Below, piece after piece: positions 33,131-43,900 of a stretch of DNA of 64,000 bases (the first letter of the stretch is position 1; every line of letters begins with the position of its first letter). Position numbers and translations under genes: made by a program. This DNA is from Turritopsis dohrnii (Eukaryota; Cnidaria; Hydrozoa; Anthoathecata; Oceaniidae), in contig BQMF02000608.1 of assembly GCA_027922465.2 (NCBI GenBank), forward strand, positions 151,044 through 215,043, in the 5' to 3' direction. The notes under the pieces were generated by a model. The model searched no databases and had not been told where the DNA came from. It saw only the letters and a program-made list of their open reading frames with translations.

Positions 33131-34913
33131 AATGACATAATGTTCTTTACTTTGTTGGTACGAAATGATATTAAAGATTCAGATAAGACAATGTGTGTGC
33201 ATGTAAGTCAATGTAAAAGTTATGAATTTATGAATTCAATATGTCTTGTCAATCTTCCTAACAGAATTCCTAATTCACAAGGAAAAAAAGGAAAGTGTAG
33301 ATTTTAATGTATGTGCGCGATCATACATTAAACATTAGAAAAATAAAAAAGCTCTTTATCGCAGTGATTTTTTGACGATTTTACCGGCTAGGTAGTGGGA
33401 AACAAAACGTTTTAAATCAAGAGGAAGAATCAGAAACGATAAACATACATACATTTAAAATCAACATACATAACTGAAAACAGAAATTTGTGCTTTAATT
33501 TGAGAAACAATATGTCATTGCCATCTTTTTAATTTAAAAATGCTTTTAAATTACCTCAACTAAATTTCGTGAAAAGATTATAATAAAAATTTATTCAAAA
33601 ACTTAAAAAACAATAAATTTTTAATTACGTATACACGCCAAGGCATCATGAAAGCACAACTGACACAATACGAACCTTACATTAACTCCTAATAAACTTA
33701 ATGAAAAGAATAACATCAAATTTATATGCTTTCAGATATCACTGTGATTACGTATGTACGGTCAATCTTCCTAATTACGAAAAGACTTCCCAAACACAAG
33801 AAGTAAACAAAGATTAGGATATGAAAAATATGACCTAAACTATAACTGAAAACAGAAATTTGCGTTAAAAGATGTCCAGTATTTAGAATTTACAGACAAT
33901 CAAGGTAAGTTTCAATTTGCTATCGTAAATAGTAAGTCCCCATTCCTAACTCAGGACATTGATAATACAGCCAAGAACTATACAAATATATAAGCTGAAA
34001 TAGCTGGAGAAACATCAAACATAAAATGAGATGCACAGGCGGAGGGTAGACAAGACATTCCTTGTATGTTGTTGGAGCTGAAGAGGAAACTGAGCTGAGC
34101 TGTATCTATCCAGAGCTTAAAAAGCACTACAGCCCACACATGAAACAAACGGTATTTTGTATCTAGAAAGGCTTAAAAGAATCCCAGACATTTTCCAAAA
34201 AATAAAAGTTGACACACTGTTTTTACAAAACATTGAGAACTTAGAAAGAAATGAACGCAGTAGAATCATTGTAAGATAATTATAAATTTCTACCCTTTAC
34301 TTTTGATTTTGAAAGTCTAAATCTTCTTTTAAATCTATTCAGTATATTGATCAATCAATGTGGAAGTCTATGTGGGTTTCTTCGGTTTCTTCTGCCATTA
34401 TGCAAACGGCGTGCAAACGTAAAGTCGAAAAAATACCCGGATGATCACATGGCGGAAATCAAGCCAATAAACTGTCGCTATTGAAGTTAAGGTGGCTATA
34501 TTAGCACCCTTTCGTAGAAATCGGGCATTATGCACCAATCACGATTGAGACAGCTTTTTTGTGAACCAATGAATTTAAGAAACAAAAATGCGTAGGTTTG
34601 GACAGTAAGATGAAAAAACAGGAGAAAGACAATCGTAAAGTATTTCTTGCTTACGCAGAAATCCAAAAAGAAAACAAAAGCCGGTTGTAATAGCTTTCTT
34701 GCTTACGCAGAAATCTAAAAAAATAATAATGGCCACATGAAATATTGGTAATATCATCATAACTGGTCGTAAATTAGCTGAGGTATGATTCTATAAAGTT
34801 AATTTCATCATAAAATAAATCAAATATAAAAGTTTTGTACGTCAGTCAGAGGAGGATGACATTTGTAAAGTATTAAAATAAATATCATAATGAAAGACCA
34901 TTATGATTCTATA

Positions 34914-35822
34914 CAGTGTGTCCACCAGAAAGTGGGCACCTAACTTTTAATAAGCATATCTTTTGTTTTTCGTGCTTATTTTTTTCAATTTTTATATTAA
35001 CAGAAAGAAAATGTTTTGCTCTTTCTAAATATATGACCCTTTTCACAGAAAAACCAATTTTTCGGGAAATATTATCGATTTTACCATGAAACCATGACAT
35101 TAAATCAATAACGATCAATAAACGCTTGTTTGAATAGATGTTAACGACTCGAGTAGCATGGGAAATCATAAAAAGCTAAAATATTGTAATAAAGCTGAGT
35201 TTACACAAGGAAAATTTTACGTTTTTACAAGCTTGAAATTGAAAGTTTCATTTCTAAAACTCTTTTACAAACTTTTAAAAACTTTGAATCGTGCTTTTTG
35301 ATGGGGGATTTCTACCCAGAAACTGCTGTCTAAAAGCCTGAATAACAGCTACATAACTTTTCGTCTCATGAAACTTTTTTTACCACGAAAGTTCACTGCT
35401 GGACTGTTAACTGTATAATTGAATGAATTTCATAAAAGTTTGTTTTATCGCTTATAAAGGTTTTGGAAATGCTTGGGAATATGAAATTATTAAATCATAA
35501 TAAAAAATTTAAGGTAAGTTTACACAATGAAAAAAGGTTTGTGTCTTTTCAAAAAATTTCGTGACACAATTAGCACAACACCAACAACAGCGGTTGTTTC
35601 AACGAAACAAAAGGTTAATTGCTCGTTAAAAGTCTGTTTTATTGATCATTACAAAATTAACAAGCGTATCGAAACAAAAAATACTTAATATTTTTTAAAA
35701 TAAAAATTTTTATAAATAACAACTTATCTTTTTGGAAAGCTCAAAAACCGCATTGTATTGTTAAAAACTCGAAAAGTTATTTGTGTTTTAAACAAGGTGC
35801 CCACTTTCTCGTGGACACACTG
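34914..35822. mobile_element. Mariner-type element (CAGTGTGTCCACC ends), 909 bp
   Basis: Ends CAGTGTGTCCACCAGAAAGT and CACTTTCTCGTGGACACACTG are flanked by TA (34912-34913 and 35823-35824). On the - strand a frame at 34909-35169 has a stretch IDNISRKIGFSVKRVI that could be a decayed helix-turn-helix of a Tc1/mariner transposase. That is weak. The right third matches the 21505-21851 MITE, which may be its deletion derivative. Confidence 0.65.
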
Positions 35823-36509
35823 TACACGGCCCATTCTTCACGTGTTGCTGCTAATAATTGCTCTGTCTCACAAAACATTTTATTCAGTTATACATGGAAT
35901 CTTTGTTTACCTTTTATACCATGAATGAATCTAATTACATATCTATGGCACAAGATATCTTTTATTTTGAGACACAAAATGTTATTTAGTCTATACATAT
36001 ATATATTGATCCTTCAAATATTTATCACAGTGATTATATGTGCGTACATAAACCATATGCTTTAAATTTGTAACTTTTTGCAATTTTCCGAATTAAGAAG
36101 AGTATTCCTACATCGCAAACATAAAGCGTAAATGATCATAATCTAAACTTCAGCACTAATAACTAAAAGTTTGTGTTGCATAGGGGATACGCAGTCACTG
36201 TTTTGAATTTCTACTTATTATGGTGATTGTAGTAATAGGAGACATTGACAGTAAAAGCTAAAGTGCTTATTGATCTTAATGCTTTTGGTTCTCGAAACAC
36301 TGTTACTTAATATTTGTTAAAACCGTTACTGATATATATATGTATATATATATATTAACAAAGAAAACACACAGAATTTCCACAATATTTTGATTTCTTA
36401 AAAATGTTTGTCACATGTCAAATGGACACTTGACAAAGATTTTTAAGAAATTGAAATTTATAATATGCAACACATGTTTTACTGACTTTTTACGTTTAAA
36501 TATATACTA

Positions 36510-36870
36510 GGCGCACAGGCGGCGTCGCTCGCCATCCATGTTCAGTATGCGTTGTGTCGCAGAATTTAATTCATGTAAAAGTTTCTTTTCAGGCATTAAT
36601 TTTTTAATTCATTTCTTACATTCAGAAGATTTAAAACAGAAACAAATAGCAACATGACTCAGAATATATATTTATACGCAGAAGAGAAGTAACTTTAATG
36701 TAAAAAAATGGCAATATATAACACAGAACTGTTTACCCAGACATACAAAACGAAATATTACAAAATGTTAATTCAAAACAAATTGATAACTTCAAACTTC
36801 TTTTGTTCCAAAGTCACTACTGTTTACAACCATTAATGAATTAATGATAATGATATATAGTCTGTTCTTC
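36510..36870 (-). mobile_element. Helitron-like element, minus-strand 3' end
   Basis: Reading the - strand, CATACTGAACATGGATGGCG, a GGCG/CGCC hairpin and a terminal CTAG (36510-36513) followed by T match the 3' ends of the 22-23.7 kb Helitron-like pair. The 5' end is not clear. An ATATATAG near 36866 is a weak candidate. Confidence 0.45.
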
Positions 36871-37098
36871 CCAAAACCATCAACGTCATGACGTAATGTT
36901 GATGACGTTGACGGCTTTTAACGTTTCATGTCCGCATAGTCGAACAATATTCAACCAAGTTAAAAAACGTTACAAAATTCGTTATTTATTTATTATTTTT
37001 TTTTTCCTATGCAATGAATTTTTTCAATAATTTAATGAACATTTTTTATCACATATACGAACAAACTACAATATACTACTACAATAACCGACGATAAA

Positions 37099-38698
37099 TT
37101 ATCTAGCACTACTTTCAAACACAGCCAACTTGATGTCTTCATCATGGCTGTGATTTCTTTCGAATAGGGATCTTGTTCCTCTCACACAAAGCAGCATCGA
37201 ACGTATTAGACAAAAGTTCAACCTTGTCTTTATCCATGCAGTAACTATTGATTTTGGTAATTTGCGCTTTTCACCAATCAGATCTGCTGTGTCAGAATAA
37301 AAGCGTGCGCATTCTCTTGACATTCCACCGTAGCACGTAAACACTAATGGCGTGAAGGATCCATGTTCGACATTGATGATACGTTCGTTATATTTTCTTT
37401 TCTTTTCAGTTTCGTTTTTCTTGTGTGAAACCTGGAGGCTTAGATGTTTGTGACATTTGGCCAATGGGTTGAAAACCCTTATGTCAGCGTGCGCCATCTG
37501 TCCTTTAATCCAAAAACCTCTAGCTGGAACATCTGCCCTTGCATCATTTGTTTTCAATGCGCTTTTCAAATTGAATGTCTCACCGGTCAGAGGTTGTAGT
37601 TGTGGCTCGATAGCAACCTCACTGCACACTTCATTTATTATCTCCGCAGTACAGTTTCTTAGCTCGTTGTGTCTGTTGATGATAAATCCACCACGCGAGG
37701 ACAGGAGAAAGCATGTTCAATATCAAGTCTTTATTTCAGGAGTTGCAATTGAGCTTCATATCGCTCTCTTTTTTCTCTTTTGACTTTATTCTTCACTGTG
37801 GAGATTATTTCCTCAGCATTGTGATCGTATACCGTTGCGTTTTCAAAAATACAAGTCTTCGTATGATCCGTGATTTTTATTGAATTTTCGTATTCATCAT
37901 GTGCATGCTGCGATGGTATTAGAATTCCCAAGCCACCGTATTTAGCTGGAAGAGAATACAGCAATCTTTCGTCATCATTAAATTCGTAGACGTTCAGAAT
38001 AACCCGAATGAACGCGTTGATCTTGTTGTCCAATTTCTCAAGAAGCTTGGAGATGTTGGGAACCGTTCTCATTATGAAAATATATTTGTGCTTTAAACAG
38101 TGAACAAACACACAATAAGCAGTATGTGGTTGCGTTCCTGCAACAGCAATAAGATTGCAACCACAAGTTCACTTTGTCAACAACGTACTTCTCCGTACAA
38201 CCCTCGTTTCCATTTACAGCACCAAGATGGTGATTACCGTGAGACGTTATAGGAATCTCAGAGTCACGAAAAAGTTCCTTCGCTCTGTCCAAGTATTCAT
38301 CCTTCACAATCAGCAGTGATTTTTTGTCATTAACTCCATAGCCAATGAACGAACCATATTTCTTTATTAGATTCCACCAAGTCTTCAGATCTGTTAGTTT
38401 TCCAATCCCCGTCAAGTCGTCAGCAAAGGCAATCTGTTTCAGCTGATTCGTGTCAAGTTCAGACATAACTTGAACTCAGTAGTGGCATCAATCCAAGTGC
38501 GTACATACCCATAGCTACTGGATCACCTTGCGTGGTGCCCTCTTCTGATTTCAATTCCTGTCCGCCAACAATAAACAATCTAGCTGGAAGATGGTAGAAG
38601 TTTGTGAGGTATGTGGAGATTTCTGGACAAGTGATCTGTGTGTTATGAAGGAGAACGTTTCTGTTAATAAAATTCGTTATACACTTTGTTGGTTTCAT
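37099..38698 (-). pseudogene. Decayed retroelement reverse transcriptase
   Basis: The same family as the 24.7-kb insertion, but including the palm domain. In order along the - strand it shows GTTQGDPVAMGMYAL, the catalytic-type FADDLTG box, HHLGAVNGNEG, IFIMRTVPN, LPAKYGGLGILIPS, then LDIEHAFSC from the zinc motif, and finally ARADVPARGFW, HADIRVF and YNERIINVEHGSFTPLVFTC. The parts lie in at least four frames (38459-38698, 38038-38466, 37731-38111, 37099-37629). About 90 residues between the QLLK helix and the zinc motif are missing at about 37735. The upstream fingers region is absent. Clearly inactive. Confidence 0.8.
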
Positions 38699-38853
38699 TT
38701 GATGTCAGGTGATCTCATCTCTTTTATGTTGCAAAAGTTCAAACTTACGTCGATGACGGCATTTTGATATCATTTCCGTCCGTTTGTTTAATAAGTTGGT
38801 ACCAGTATAATTAGCAATCTCAAATTTCTCGTTCATTCAGAGTACACATTTGT

Positions 38854-39201
38854 TTGATTCTGGGGTGTATGCCATGTGTATATGAAGCAACCATCACTTC
38901 TGACTTACCAAACTACCAGGAAAAGAAGTATATCAGACTAACGGAAAAGACATTCAAAAAGAGATTCTCGAATCATAAATCATCATTTAGTTCAGAGAGA
39001 TACAAAAACAACACGACGTTATCAACAGAAGTCTGGCGAGTGAGGGAGCTAAACGGTAACCCAAAAATAACATGGAGGAGAGTGAAAAATGTAAAGGCAT
39101 CTAAAAACGCTGAAATTCTGTCCGTGAGATATCCACAGTTAGAAATAAGAGGTCGTCTTAGAACTGAATGCAAGCGCTTGTGTATTTTAAGTAACAAATA
39201 A
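38854..39201 (+). pseudogene. Decayed GIY-YIG endonuclease domain
   Basis: The frame reads CVYEATITSDLP, then EKKYIRLTEKTFKKRFSNHK, SSFSSERYKNNTTLSTEVW and NPKITWRRVK. The spacing (vYeAT ... YiglTe.tfK.R...H..SF ... K..T.LS..iW ... W.) matches GIY-YIG nucleases carried by retroelements in cnidarian genomes. The core YIG is replaced by YIR. The catalytic Arg/His stretch (KRFSNH) is kept, and the C-terminal Cys-rich part is scrambled (TECKRLCILSNK). It lies head to head with the RT relic. There is no upstream ATG in context. Confidence 0.6.
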
Positions 39202-39330
39202 AACCTACGTCACCTGGGATCATTGATCATAAGATATTCTAATGTCTTATCATCATTTTAATTCATTGAGCACTTTAGACATCAATTTCTGAAGAGGCAG
39301 TAGAGGATCAGTCCTTATATTCTTCGTACA

Positions 39331-39512
39331 TTTATGCCAAAGACGTCTTTAAAACGTTTCGTGAAAGACGTTTTTTAAAAGACCTCTTCAGGACGTCTTT
39401 GAGATGTATTGTGAAAGACGTTTTAGGACGTCTTAAAGACGTTTCGTAAGAGACGCTTTTTGAAAGACCTGTCAAAGACGATTTCACTAGTCTCAAAGAC
39501 GTCTTGTATTTA
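39331..39512. repeat. Degenerate AAAGACGTCTTT palindromic minisatellite
   Basis: About a dozen GACGTC/AAGACGT words lie in 180 bp, alternating direct and inverted. Related blocks are at about 40332 and 56403-56530. Confidence 0.65.
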
Positions 39513-39622
39513 CTGGGTAATTCGTTCTTATTTGTAAGCATTTCCTTTTTTGTTTGTATTTTTTTTCATTTTTCTGTATGTTTCTTTTGTTTCCATTATG
39601 TGAGAGTTAATGGCTTCCGTAA

Positions 39623-39892
39623 TGGCCGATTTCCATTCAGCAAAATATCCGCGCGGACGTAGGTAATCCACGCTGAGTGACGTAGAACGCATGCGCATTG
39701 GCTAATTCATAAGCGTAGATATGTCCGCTCAGCGATCAAAAATAAAGTTAAAAAATTTTAACTTTTTTTAAGCCCGCCAACGTCCGCTGATAATTTCAGC
39801 CAATCGTGTCTTTTGATTTCCATTTGCAGCTGTTTGGCCGCTCGGAAAATTGTACGTCCGCGCAGGCATAAGCATTGAATGGAAATCGGCCT
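39623..39892. mobile_element. PIF/Harbinger-like MITE with TAA target duplication
   Basis: The ends TGGCCGATTTCCATTCA (39623) and TGAATGGAAATCGGCCT (to 39892) are flanked by TAA on both sides (39620-39622 and 39893-39895). Inner ends also pair (CCGCGCGGACGTA versus TACGTCCGCGC). The 3-bp target fits PIF/Harbinger. A truncated sister is at 28726-28811. Confidence 0.7.
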
Positions 39893-40692
39893 TAACATAC
39901 TGATGTAACGATAAAGAAATAGTATTGATGTATTTTTTAATGTTCTGTCATTTTTCATTTTGTGGGCCAACAAAAAAAAATGATATTTTTTAAAGCCACG
40001 CTTTAGCTTTTTTAACTGGGTCGTCACGTTGAGTTGTCATGGCGGAGATAAAGTATTTTTAATATGCTTAATCGCTCCATTTTGCCTTCACTTAAATAAC
40101 GGGCCCACGCCAAGGTAAAGTATTCACGTTAACGTCTCTAAACAAGTTCTCCAAAGGAGTAAATTAATAAATTGAAAAGTACCTTGTACCTTGGGTACAC
40201 GCTTGAGTGATTGCCGTTCGACAGTTTGTCATTATTTTGTTCAGCAGTGGTATTCGCGTTTGTATTATCTCTCAATGGACATAAAGATTCTATACAATAT
40301 CTTCCTGGCGTCCTTTCATCGTAACGACAACGTAAAGACGTCTTTGGGACGTCTTGCGCCGGTTTATGGAAATTTCGAGTGGCTGAAATCTTAACTACAT
40401 GGCTTTTTGATACGTTTGATAACAGGACTAAGGGAATGCCATTCTAAAGCGTTTGAAGAGATCTAAAAATGTAAACATATCACTTGGCATTGCCAATGAA
40501 GCAATGTAGGAGTAAAAGACTCTTTGTTATGATAAAGTGACATTTTATGATACACTAAAGTGTGGAATTTGCTTTTGTCAAGTTTTTTCCACTTGTCAAA
40601 ACGTTCAATAGAATGTTTATCTAGACATATTTATGAGATATCTTGCTGTGCATCGCATGTATTTTACGGACTGAATTAGCCTCCGTCTCAAG
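39893..40692. other. 3' flank of the SLC6 gene
   Basis: No gene is seen. The transporter's 3' UTR (- strand) should occupy the right part. I find no canonical AATAAA on that strand within 200 bp of the stop. Confidence 0.4.
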
Positions 40693-40915
40693 TTACACTT
40701 TCTCTTCAGTACTTCCGTATTGTAAATTAGTTTCCTCTGAACTATGTTCCATCTCAATCTTGTTCAGTTTCTCCTCGTCTGATTTTATAAGGGAGGATAT
40801 CCTTTCAGCTAAACTGCCGTCGGCTTGATACATTTTATACAAGGCAATGGATGGAATCCACAACATTGATGCTAATGCTAAACACCATCCGATAAACTCA
40901 CCGAATGCTGGATAT
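40693..40915 (-). CDS. SLC6 exon 10 (TM12, C-tail, stop)
   Basis: Codes for [20 protein letters not shown] and a hydrophilic 45-residue tail ending YGSTEEKV, then TAA. The tail lacks an obvious C-terminal PDZ-binding motif. Confidence 0.92.
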
Positions 40916-43900
40916 CTGAAAAAAAAACAACATTAAACTATATCTAAAAGCTATATCTTTAAAGCACTCGATTCATTTCAGTGGTTAATCTATGTTTGTC
41001 CCAATTGGTAATTGCACAAGTTTTAATGAGGTTTCAAATGAGCAGTTGGTTTGCAACAAGTTCGCGTCATTAACCAGCGGGCAAAATCATCAAAAAGTCA
41101 CTGCGATGGAAATTATATTTATTTATTCATTTAAAAACATATTTAACCAGGGTAAACCTCCTTTCCAGCGTAAAAGCTGCTAGCAGTGGGAGCCCTGGAT
41201 GTGGTCAATATGGTCAATATGGTCGATATAGTCAATATTTAAAGTTTGACCACGACTTAATAACCCATAGTGAGACATTTCAAAATCTTCTATAAATCTT
41301 CTTTATCCTTGTTCACACCCGGATTGTTGTTTTCTGTTGAGCAATTCATTTCTAAGAATACCTTGTGGTTCAAATTTCGATGTAAAGAATCTTTCACAAC
41401 CCAACGCAACCTTCTGAAAAGTTTACCGTGGCGCCCTCTTTCTCTCTCCCAAACATCCTAGAAAGTACTCTACTTACTGATACTTGTTGTATGACACGCC
41501 CTTCCATTGGATAATACTTGAGAAGAATAACGCCACAATGATTACTGGGGAGAAATACTTCCAGCACAGTTTCCACCAAATGCAAGGTTTTCTTCCCAAA
41601 ATAACTGTGAGATTTCGTTCAAACCGATCTGCTCCGTAACCGTATGATATTGCTAGCACTTCAAAGAAAGCCAGAAATAATAGCGAAATACCGCCTGATT
41701 GCCAATTGAACAGATTTAAGATGTACATTCCGCCCTGAAACAGGAACAAAATGCTTTTATATAACCGCGATAAGCCACTTACAACTCATGCCTTTAGAGT
41801 TATTTACCTTATTCCAAGAAATTAACGCGCACCAATTTTAATGCGAAATCCGCGCTTTAATCCGTGTTTCCAGAAACATAAATTCCTCTTTAGTTTGTGG
41901 AGGCCGCACTCACCTTGATAAAGTTGTAATCATGAATCAATAAACAGTTCTGAATTAAGCCACGATCAATAAATAGCCTCAATTCCAAAGTTAAAACTAA
42001 GGCTTGTGTTTTTAGTGGTATTAGCCTACAACTGGGGAGAAATTTGTGGATTTACGGACGGACGAACAAAATGCTGATGAAAGATCAGCTGCTAATCGTG
42101 CTGACCAATTAACGGGAATTTTTAAAAAACACGTTAGTTAGATGGCGCGTTAATTTCTTGGAATAAAGTAATAAGTCAGACAGACCATCATAATTCCTAA
42201 TACATCAAAGCTAAGTAAAATAGCTGTAATCTTCATGCCATCGCAACATGAACACGATTTGTTGCAGATTTTTCTGTGTGTATTCATCACAACTTTTGCG
42301 AAAAAAATGTTTGTCGATGGTTTGTTGGTGAAGAAGCAACAACAAGTTTTTTTTTATCAATATTAATAAAAACCCATTTTAAGATGTAAAAACCCATTTT
42401 GAAGATCTCACTAGATAATGTAGGGTTGCACTTACGAAAAGCTTCGTATGTTTTTAAATAAACTTTTTTATGGCATGTTGAGAAAAATTTCACATGTTGA
42501 ACTGTTCAGGGAGGGTTTATACGTAAAGATTCTTGAAAAATTTTTTCTATTAAGCCGAAGTGTTAAGGCTTTAAATTTAAATTGTGCATCATTGAATATT
42601 TAATGAGTTAAGACACTGAAATTTGACTTTTTGGTGTACAATTTAAATTTAAAGCATTAAAACACCTGCTTGAAAGAAAAATTTTTAAAGAATCTTTACG
42701 TGTAAACCCCCCTTTTTTATTTTACAAGAAAAATCAGACTCAAGCTGTTGTTAATTTTTGGAAAAATAATTTGAGCCTCAGGTTGTTCTTATTTTGTTCT
42801 TATTCTTTTCCCCAAATCTGAGGTTCGTGTTCTTAAAACATTGTTCTTATTGTATAAAAAGCGTGTATGTGCAAAAGGACAGTGATAAAAGAGGGTAATG
42901 ACAAAGATGAAATTGAAAAGGATGAAGTAATAATTCTGGACATTTTACTGAAACATTTGCATTCGCATATATGAACGGTCTCGCTATGGGATGACTATCA
43001 TTCACAATAGTTGCAATGTGAAACGGTTTTGTATCTTTTAGAGTACCTAATAGAGTCACGAATTCGTAGATGGAACACTTTGACATTCTGAAGGTAAAGT
43101 CGAACATGCTTTCCCGCTAACTTATGAAGGCCATTATGAAGGCTTACCTGCATAACCATGGATATTCCAAACAGACATGCTATGATGCAGACAGCTAGTG
43201 TGAACCATGTTTTCCGTTTAGCCAAGAATTTGTATTCATCAGCAATCCCAACGATTACAGCTTCCATCATGGCGAATTGTGTATCCAATCCAATTGTTAA
43301 TATCATAAAAAAGAATAAAATCCCCCACAAGGGTGAAATGGGCATGTTGGACAATCCTTCCGGATAAACAACGAAAACGAGGCCAGGTCCTAGAATGTAG
43401 AGATAAATTCGTATGTTGTGTTATCGTTACGCTTTTCAAAGAATTGGGGGGTATATAGAAGACTTTCATTTTATTTTTGGATGTAAGAGAACTTGAGCCA
43501 TTTTTCATTAACTCTAACTTTTAGAAAACTTCGTGACTTCGTGCCTAGACTTTTTTACCTTTAGGATAGTTTCTAGATACCGCTATCCAGTATATCTAAA
43601 AAGGACGCAACACTGGGGCCGAGGTTGTAACATTGACTTCAACTATTTAAACAAATGCTTTTATCTCCTTCCACATCAATTTTGAATTTTCTTTCCAAAT
43701 AAAACTAACACTCTCTCGTAAATCATTGATACCTTGACCATTTCATAATTCAAACAATGTTCATCAGAGATTAAAGATTGAAAATAATATCGAAAATCTG
43801 ATCTGCTGTTGTAACGAAAAATTTGGAAGAAAGGTAATCGTAAAAATTATCACTGCAATGAAGAGCTTTTATGTCGTAAAAGTGTGTATATTTCCATAAA

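Larger units (their letters stand above)
30174..34913. repeat. Degenerate duplicated, AT-rich tract
   Basis: A roughly 1.5-kb composite recurs in diverged form. The order is a CCAATAAACTTGATT block, a TTGGTACGAAAT block, a CAATCTTCCTAATTACG block, and a GCTGAGCTTCAGTATCC / CAGCCCATACATGAAACAAA block. Examples are 31920-32570 versus 33640-34160, with partial copies at 30860-31080, 33060-33280 and 35920-36130. No gene is seen. A 22-base A run lies at about 30550. Confidence 0.5.

Noticed and set aside
34909..35169. Mariner transposase gene on the - strand
   Set aside because: Only a vague helix-turn-helix-like stretch. No DDE/DDD catalytic motifs follow, so I kept it only as a note on the element.
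42847..43107. 86-codon - strand frame next to SLC6 exon 8
   Set aside because: It is intron sequence plus a relic of the 29.2-kb repeat family, read through the exon 8 donor site.
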